From: Streptomyces sp. Act143
Lineage (GTDB): Bacteria > Actinomycetota > Actinomycetes > Streptomycetales > Streptomycetaceae
Assembly (NCBI RefSeq): GCF_003143935.1
Contig: NZ_QFRX01000001.1
Location: 4,451,957 to 4,515,956 of the forward strand
Direction: 5' to 3'
Length of the DNA: 64,000 nucleotides
The position numbers were made by a program, and so were the translations under genes. The notes under the pieces were generated by a model. That model was given only the letters and a program-made list of their open reading frames with translations, did no database searches and had not been told where the DNA came from. Of the stretch, positions 59,155 to 64,000 are shown piece by piece (position 1 is the first letter of the stretch; each line of letters starts with the position of its first letter).

Positions 59155-62112
59155 ATGGAAGGTGTACCGCGGGTGCCTGAGCAGCGGCGTCCCGGCTCCT
59201 CGACGGAGTCCGTGCCGCCGCTGCGCTTCAGCGTGCTCGGACCGGTGCGCGCCTGGCGCGGCCAGGAGCCGTTGGCCATGGGCTCCCCCCAGCAACGGGC
59301 CCTGCTCGCGGCCCTGCTGCTGCGCGAGGGCCGGACGGCCACCGCGGCCGAACTGATCGACGCCCTCTGGGGCGAGGAACCCCCGTCGCAGGCCCTCGCG
59401 GCCGTCCGGACGTATGCGTCCCGGCTGCGGAAGGTCCTCGACCCCGGCGTCCTGGTGAGCGACGCGGGCGGTTACGCGATCCGCTCCCTCGGCGAGGGCG
59501 CGCTGGATGTGACGGTGGCCCAGGAGTGGGCGGCCGAGGCGGAGAAGGCCCGCGGCGCAGGGGACCTGTGTCACGCGCGCGAGGTGCTCGGCCGCGCGCT
59601 GGCGCTGTGGGACGGCGAGGTGCTGGCGGGGGTGCCGGGACCGTACGCCTCCTCGCAGCGGGTCCGGCTGGAGGAGTGGCGGCTGCAACTGCTCGAATCC
59701 CGCCTCGACATGGACCTGGAGCAGGGCTGCCACGCGGAGGCGGTCTCGGAGCTGACCGCCCTGACGGCCGCGCACCCCCTGCGGGAGCGCCTGCGCGAGC
59801 TGCTGATGCTGGCGCTGTACCGCTCGGGGCGCCAGGCGGAGGCCCTCGCCGTGTACGCGGACACGCGGCGCCTGCTGGCGGACGAGCTGGGCGTCGACCC
59901 GCGGCCGGGGCTGAAGGAGCTCCAGCAGCGCATCCTCCAGGCGGACCCGGGCCTGGCGGAACCGTCGTCGCCGCGTACGGAGCCCTCGGCGGCCCCGGTC
60001 CGCCCGGCCCAACTTCCGGCGACCGTACCGGACTTCACCGGCCGGGCGTCCTTCGTCGCCGAGCTGGGCGAGGTGCTGGCGTCCTCGGAGGGCCGCGTGA
60101 TGGCGGTGTCGGCGCTGGCGGGCATCGGCGGCGTGGGCAAGACGACCCTCGCCGTCCACGTCGCCCACCAGGCCCGTTCGGCCTTCCCCGACGGCCAGTT
60201 GTACGTCGACCTCCAGGGCGCGGGGCAGCGGGCGGCGGAACCGGAGACGGTCCTGGGCTCGTTCCTGCGGGCGCTGGGCACGGCGGACTCGGCGATCCCG
60301 GACTCGCTGGAGGAGCGGGCGGCGCTCTACCGCTCGGTGCTGGACGGCAGACGGGTGCTGGTCCTGCTGGACAACGCGCGGGACGCGGCGCAGGTCCGCC
60401 CCCTGCTGCCCGGCACGGAGGGCTGCGCGGCGCTGGTGACGTCCCGGGTGCGGATGGTCGACCTGGCCGGCGCCCACCTGGTGGACCTGGACGTGATGTC
60501 CCCCGACGAGGCGCTGCACCTGTTCACGAAGATCGTCGGCGAGGAGCGGGTGGCCTCGGAACGGGACGCCGCGCTGGACGTGGTGGCGGCGTGCGGCTTC
60601 CTGCCGCTGGCGATCCGCATCGCGGCGTCCCGGCTGGCGGCCCGCCGCACCTGGACGGTGTCGGTCCTGGCGGCGAAGCTCGCGGACGAACGCCGACGCC
60701 TGGACGAGCTCCAGGCGGGCGACCTGGCGGTGAAGGCGACGTTCGAGCTGGGCTACGGCCAGCTGGAGCCGGCCCAGGCCCGCGCGTTCCGGCTGCTGGG
60801 ACTGGCGGACGGCCCGGACATCTCGCTGGCCGCCGCGGCGGCGATGCTGGACCTGGACGTCGAGGCCACCGAGGACGTCCTCGAGTCCCTGGTGGACACC
60901 TCACTGCTGGAGTCCGCGGCTCCCGGCCGCTACCGGTTTCACGACTTGGTGCGGCTCTACGCGCGTGCGTGCGCGGAACGGGACGAGTGGCCGCCGGAGG
61001 AGCGGGGGGCGGCGCTGTCGCGGTTGCTGGACTTCTATCTGGCGACGGTCGGCGGGGTGTACCTGATCGAGCGGCCGGGAGACCGGCTGGTGGAGCACCT
61101 GGAGCCCGCCGGATACCCGGGGCTGGTCTTCTCGGACCGGCACGCGGCCCAGGACTGGCTGTACGCGGAGGCGATCTCACTGCTGGCGTGCGTACGGCAG
61201 TCCGCCCAGGCCGGTTCGCTGCGGCGGGCCGTCGACGTGCTGTGGGCCGCCGTCGACCTGGCGGAGTCCGGCACCAACTCCAAGGAGTACGAGGCCGTCG
61301 CGGCGCTGCTGCGCGAGGTGGCCCAGAAAGCCGGTGACACCCGCACGGAGGCGCGGTCCTCGGTGGCGCTCGCCTTCGTGCACCAGCACTCCGACAGCAG
61401 GTTCGACACCGCCTCCCAGGAGGCGGAGCGCGCCTCCGAACTGGCCCGCGAGGCCGGCGACCCCCTCACGGGGTGCTGGGCCGCCAACATCGGCGGGGTG
61501 ATCGCGCTCTACCAGAACCGGAACGAAGAGGGCATGGCGTACTTCACCCATGCCATCGAGAGCTTCCGGGCCCTGGGCGACCGCCCCGGCGAGGCGAGCG
61601 CCCTGTGCAACCTGTCCCGCATCCATCTGGCCACCGGGCGGACGGAGAGCGCGGTCGAGCTGGCACAGCAGGGCACGGCCATGTACGACGACATGGACCA
61701 CGCCTTCAAGGGAGCCAACGGCCGCTACGCCCTGGGCCTCGCCCTCACCCAGAGCGGCAGGCTGGCGGAGGCGACCGAGTGCCTTCAGCAGGCCCTGCGG
61801 ATCTTCCGCGACAGCCGCCAGCGCCTCTGGGAGGGCATGACCCTGTTCCGTCTCGCCGAGCTGGACCTCGCGGCCCGGCGTCCCGCTCAGGCGGCGGCAC
61901 ACGCCGAGACGGCGCTCAGCCTGCTGCGCGGCATCGGCGGCGAGTGGCGGCACGGCAACGTCCTGACGGTGCTCGGCCGGGCCCTCGCCGGGATCGGTCA
62001 GCTCGGCCGGGCCCAGGTGTGCTGGCGTGAAGCCCTGGAGATCTTCGAGACGTTGGGCTCGGCGGAGGCGGGCGAGGTGCGAAGCCTGCTGCAACCGCAG
62101 GCGGTTGCCTGA
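59155..62112 (+). CDS. afsR: AfsR-type global regulator (SARP-BTAD-NB-ARC-TPR)
   Basis: Cytoplasmic transcriptional activator of 985 residues (S. coelicolor AfsR has about 993). Order of domains: winged helix (about 20-95; LRFSVLGPVRAWRGQEPLAMGSPQQRALLAALLLREG), BTAD (100-245; to VYADTRRLLADELGVDPRPGLKELQQRIL), NB-ARC ATPase (290-560) with Walker A AGIGGVGKTTLA (about 321-332) and Walker B RVLVLLDNARD, then TPR repeats (700-980). AfsR is phosphorylated by AfsK-type kinases and activates the small gene afsS to raise antibiotic production. ATG 59155 follows AAGGGGA by six bases. The afsS-like gene follows in the same direction. No afsK is in the window. Confidence 0.9.
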   Translation: MEGVPRVPEQRRPGSSTESVPPLRFSVLGPVRAWRGQEPLAMGSPQQRALLAALLLREGRTATAAELIDALWGEEPPSQALAAVRTYASRLRKVLDPGVLVSDAGGYAIRSLGEGALDVTVAQEWAAEAEKARGAGDLCHAREVLGRALALWDGEVLAGVPGPYASSQRVRLEEWRLQLLESRLDMDLEQGCHAEAVSELTALTAAHPLRERLRELLMLALYRSGRQAEALAVYADTRRLLADELGVDPRPGLKELQQRILQADPGLAEPSSPRTEPSAAPVRPAQLPATVPDFTGRASFVAELGEVLASSEGRVMAVSALAGIGGVGKTTLAVHVAHQARSAFPDGQLYVDLQGAGQRAAEPETVLGSFLRALGTADSAIPDSLEERAALYRSVLDGRRVLVLLDNARDAAQVRPLLPGTEGCAALVTSRVRMVDLAGAHLVDLDVMSPDEALHLFTKIVGEERVASERDAALDVVAACGFLPLAIRIAASRLAARRTWTVSVLAAKLADERRRLDELQAGDLAVKATFELGYGQLEPAQARAFRLLGLADGPDISLAAAAAMLDLDVEATEDVLESLVDTSLLESAAPGRYRFHDLVRLYARACAERDEWPPEERGAALSRLLDFYLATVGGVYLIERPGDRLVEHLEPAGYPGLVFSDRHAAQDWLYAEAISLLACVRQSAQAGSLRRAVDVLWAAVDLAESGTNSKEYEAVAALLREVAQKAGDTRTEARSSVALAFVHQHSDSRFDTASQEAERASELAREAGDPLTGCWAANIGGVIALYQNRNEEGMAYFTHAIESFRALGDRPGEASALCNLSRIHLATGRTESAVELAQQGTAMYDDMDHAFKGANGRYALGLALTQSGRLAEATECLQQALRIFRDSRQRLWEGMTLFRLAELDLAARRPAQAAAHAETALSLLRGIGGEWRHGNVLTVLGRALAGIGQLGRAQVCWREALEIFETLGSAEAGEVRSLLQPQAVA

Positions 62113-62142
62113 GCCGGATGCCGCTGACCGGCACAAACACGC

Positions 62143-62164
62143 GTTCATCATTCGTTTATCGCCA
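62143..62164 (+). promoter_or_regulatory. AfsR/SARP-type 11-bp direct repeats before afsS
   Basis: GTTCATCATTC (62143-62153) and GTTTATCGCCA (62154-62164) share GTTYATC at an 11-base period. This is the arrangement of AfsR sites (overlapping PhoP-box-like GTTCA units) described for afsS promoters. It is placed about 170 bases before the afsS start, in AT-richer DNA than its surroundings. Confidence 0.75.
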
Positions 62165-62332
62165 CCCGGCACTCTCAACTGTGTCGAGCCGTCGCGTCGG
62201 GGGGCAGACGGAGCGACGACGGGCCGGACCTCTAGGGTGAACCGGCCCAGCTGATCCGCCCGGCAACCCGCGGGGGAGTTGCCGGGCGGATCCAGTTCAT
62301 CCATCGCACCACACTGTCAGGGGAGCCAGGAC

Positions 62333-62530
62333 ATGAGCGACGAGACCACCACGGACAACGTGCACGCCACGGGCGAGCCGACCGGCGACGCGACGACCGA
62401 CAACGTCCACGCCACCACCGAGCCCGTCACCATCAAGAACGTGCACGCCACCAGCGACCCGCTCAAGCTGAGCGCGGACACGGGCGAGGCCACCACGGAC
62501 AACGTCCACGCCACGGACAACCCGGCCTGA
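62333..62530 (+). CDS. afsS: AfsS-like small repeat protein
   Basis: A 65-residue hydrophilic protein without hydrophobic core. The motif (D/K)NVHAT occurs four times (residues 8-13, 23-28, 35-40, 56-61), usually led by TT and followed by EP or DP, with variable spacers. AfsS proteins are about 63 residues with repeated T..D..HA segments and lie directly after afsR, as here. AfsS raises expression of secondary-metabolite genes by an unknown mechanism. The ATG has GGGGAG upstream (62320-62325). The promoter carries AfsR-type repeats at 62143 and a strong hairpin ends the unit. Confidence 0.82.
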   Translation: MSDETTTDNVHATGEPTGDATTDNVHATTEPVTIKNVHATSDPLKLSADTGEATTDNVHATDNPA

Positions 62531-62558
62531 CCCACAGGAACCTTTTCCCGCACGGGGA

Positions 62559-62597
62559 TCGGCCGCGGCGGCGCGGAGGGGGAGCCGCCGCGGCCGA
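62559..62597. terminator. Strong hairpin between afsS and ligase gene
   Basis: TCGGCCGCGGCGGC (62559-62572) pairs perfectly with GCCGCCGCGGCCGA (62584-62597) around an 11-base loop. It lies 28 bases behind the afsS stop and can serve both converging genes. The rest of the gap to 62766 shows no gene. Confidence 0.8.
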
Positions 62598-62765
62598 GGT
62601 GTGTCGGGGCTGGTTGCCCGCCGTGCGCCGCGTCCACAGCCCCGCCGTTGTCCACACCCCCCACCACCTGATCACCCAGGTCCGATCGGCCCCAGGCGAG
62701 TGGTGACTTTGTCTCAGGCACGGCCCGCAAAAGCGCAGGTCGGCGGAGTCCGCGGCGTAACAGAG

Positions 62766-64000
62766 TCACCACTCGCCGGTCTGCGCCTGGCGGCGGAGGG
62801 TGGGTTTCGTCAGCTTGCCGGCTGCGTTTCGGGGGAGTTGTGGCAGGAACTCCACCGAGCGCGGCACCTTGTAGTTGGCCATCTCTCGGCGGGACCAGGC
62901 GATCAGGGCTTCCGCCGTCAGCGCCGCGCCCTTTCGGCGCACCACGTACGCCTTGCCGACCTCTCCCAGGCGCGCGTCCGGTACGCCGATCACCGCCACG
63001 TCGGCCACGTCCGGGTGCAGGGCCAGCAGTTGCTCTATCTCCGCCGGGTACGCGTTGAAGCCGCCGACGATGAACATGTCCTTCAGGCGGTCGGTGATGC
63101 GGAGGTTGCCGTCGGGGTCCAGGACGCCCACGTCGCCCGTGCGCAGCCAGCCGTCCGGCGTCAGCGTCTCCGCGGTCGACGCCTCGTCCTCGAAGTAGCC
63201 CCGCATGACGTTGAAGCCGCGGACCAGGACCTCGCCGGGTTCGCCGGGCGGGGCCGCCACGCGGACCTCGGTGCCCGGGATCGCCCGGCCGGACGTCGAG
63301 GCGATCACCGGGAGCGGGTCGCCGCGGCGGCACATCGTGACGATGCCGCTCGCCTCCGAGAGGCCGTACGCGGTCAGGACCGTGCCCACGCCCAGCTCGT
63401 CCCGCAGGCGCTCCACCAGCGTCAGGGGGATCACCGCCGCGCCCGTCACCACCAGCCGCAGGGCCGAGAGGTCGTACGACGCCCTGGCCGGGTGGTCCAG
63501 GAGCGACTGCAACAGGGTCGGCGGGCCCGGGAGGACCGACACCGCCTCCGACGCCACGTTCGCCAGCACCGTGTCCACGTTGAACACCGGCTGCGGGATC
63601 ATCGTCGCGCCCCGCATCAGGCAGGCGAGCACGCCGGCCTTGTAGCCGAAGGTGTGGAAGAAGGGGTTCACGATCAGATAGCGGTCGCCCGGCCGCAGCC
63701 CCGCCAGGTCGCTCCAGATCTCGTACGCCCGGAGCGTCTGCGCGTGGGTGATCACCGCGCCCTTGGGGCGGCCCGTCGTGCCGGACGTGAAGACGATGTC
63801 CGACGGGTGGGCACCCCCGACCGCGCCCGCCCGCTCGCGCACCTCCGCCGACCCCACCCCCTCCCCGCTCGCCAGGAAGTCCTTCCAGGTGCGGTACTCG
63901 GCGGGGGCGTCGTCCGAGAGGACGACCACCTGTTGCAGGGCCGGCAGGCCCGGGCGGCCCTCCCCCACCGCCCGTCGCAGCGACGCCACGTACGACGTCC
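62766..64000 (-). CDS. Acyl-CoA ligase (FadD3-like), 5' end beyond window
   Basis: Partial gene; about 411 residues are visible and the frame is still open at 64000. ANL-superfamily adenylating enzyme that activates a carboxylic acid with ATP and CoA. The P-loop IVFTSGTTGRPKGAV appears about 70 residues from the window edge, while full enzymes have it near residue 170, so roughly 100 residues are missing. Other motifs: AYGLSEASGIV, DGWLRTGDVGVLDPDGNLRITDRLKDMFIVGGFNAYPAEIE, and the catalytic lysine in PRNAAGKLTKPTL. It resembles FadD3-type ligases, but substrate is not readable. It may belong with the catabolic cluster, though no operator is visible. Confidence 0.88.
   Translation of the reverse strand, partial: TSYVASLRRAVGEGRPGLPALQQVVVLSDDAPAEYRTWKDFLASGEGVGSAEVRERAGAVGGAHPSDIVFTSGTTGRPKGAVITHAQTLRAYEIWSDLAGLRPGDRYLIVNPFFHTFGYKAGVLACLMRGATMIPQPVFNVDTVLANVASEAVSVLPGPPTLLQSLLDHPARASYDLSALRLVVTGAAVIPLTLVERLRDELGVGTVLTAYGLSEASGIVTMCRRGDPLPVIASTSGRAIPGTEVRVAAPPGEPGEVLVRGFNVMRGYFEDEASTAETLTPDGWLRTGDVGVLDPDGNLRITDRLKDMFIVGGFNAYPAEIEQLLALHPDVADVAVIGVPDARLGEVGKAYVVRRKGAALTAEALIAWSRREMANYKVPRSVEFLPQLPRNAAGKLTKPTLRRQAQTGEW

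Noticed and set aside
62333..62530. Repeat protein as a multi-core RiPP precursor
   Set aside because: The repeated (D/K)NVHAT motif suggested a multi-core peptide, but there is no maturation enzyme nearby and position after afsR with an AfsR-type box fits AfsS better.

Overview
The window is high-GC actinobacterial DNA, almost certainly the chromosome of a Streptomyces. Evidence: very high GC with third-position G/C bias, GTG starts, twin-arginine (Tat) secretion signals, XRE/DUF5753 + DUF397 regulator pairs, FbiC (coenzyme F420), a tandem IclR regulator, an AfsR-type SARP-ATPase-TPR regulator followed by a small AfsS-type repeat protein, and many secreted proteins. From memory, the order afsS/afsR, fbiC, DD-carboxypeptidase, GPP34 gene, XRE/DUF397 pair and glutathione peroxidase resembles a stretch of the Streptomyces coelicolor chromosome around SCO4425-SCO4444. 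I could not check this here.

Layout. 0-7 kb: tandem IclR regulator, tRNA-Arg(CCU), a 76-residue membrane protein, a STAND-type ATPase with a duplicated Gly-rich linker, and a secreted delta-60 repeat protein. 7-14.5 kb: SpoIIE-type phosphatase, then what looks like a small xylan-use locus (sugar-binding lipoprotein divergent from a Tat-exported GH11 xylanase plus acetylxylan esterase), a secreted protein, and three small exported proteins, two of them I36 inhibitor-like. 14.5-17.2 kb: cold-shock-like protein, DegT-type aminotransferase and a CelD/FemAB-like acyltransferase. 17.4-21.2 kb: a compact accessory operon with a SEFIR protein, a small adaptor-like protein and a C-terminal TIR protein, followed by an XRE/DUF397 pair behind a 25-bp palindrome. 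This is the best candidate for an undescribed (possibly anti-phage) system. 21-36 kb: MFS permease, ArsR and MerR regulators, glutathione peroxidase, a polytopic membrane protein, a DD-carboxypeptidase with a long repeat-rich N-terminus, a GPP34 protein, a second XRE/DUF397 pair, an SDR and its divergent partner, and a sodium:solute symporter. 36-51.5 kb: ADP-ribosylglycohydrolase-like protein, a 1089-residue STAND-TPR protein, small membrane proteins, a YkuD-like protein without its catalytic cysteine, fbiC with F420-type enzymes nearby, a Tat-exported PHP hydrolase, a chagasin-like protein and a TetR module. 51.5-59 kb: a leftward catabolic cluster (amidohydrolase, two LLM oxidoreductases, SDR, D-aminoacylase-like amidohydrolase, aldehyde dehydrogenase). 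59-62.5 kb: afsR and afsS. 62.8-64 kb: an acyl-CoA ligase cut by the window edge.

Links between genes. A palindrome CTGACG-N3-CGTCAG occurs four times: between the divergent genes at 33.1 kb, twice before the LLM gene at 55.9 kb, and once before the amidohydrolase at 58.9 kb. It suggests one TetR-like regulon joining loci 23-26 kb apart. The TetR gene at 50.9 kb has its own site, CTAGC-N3-GCTAG. Upstream of afsS there are two 11-bp direct repeats (GTTCATCATTC / GTTTATCGCCA) of the type AfsR/SARP proteins bind. All functions are read from sequence by eye; no database search was run.
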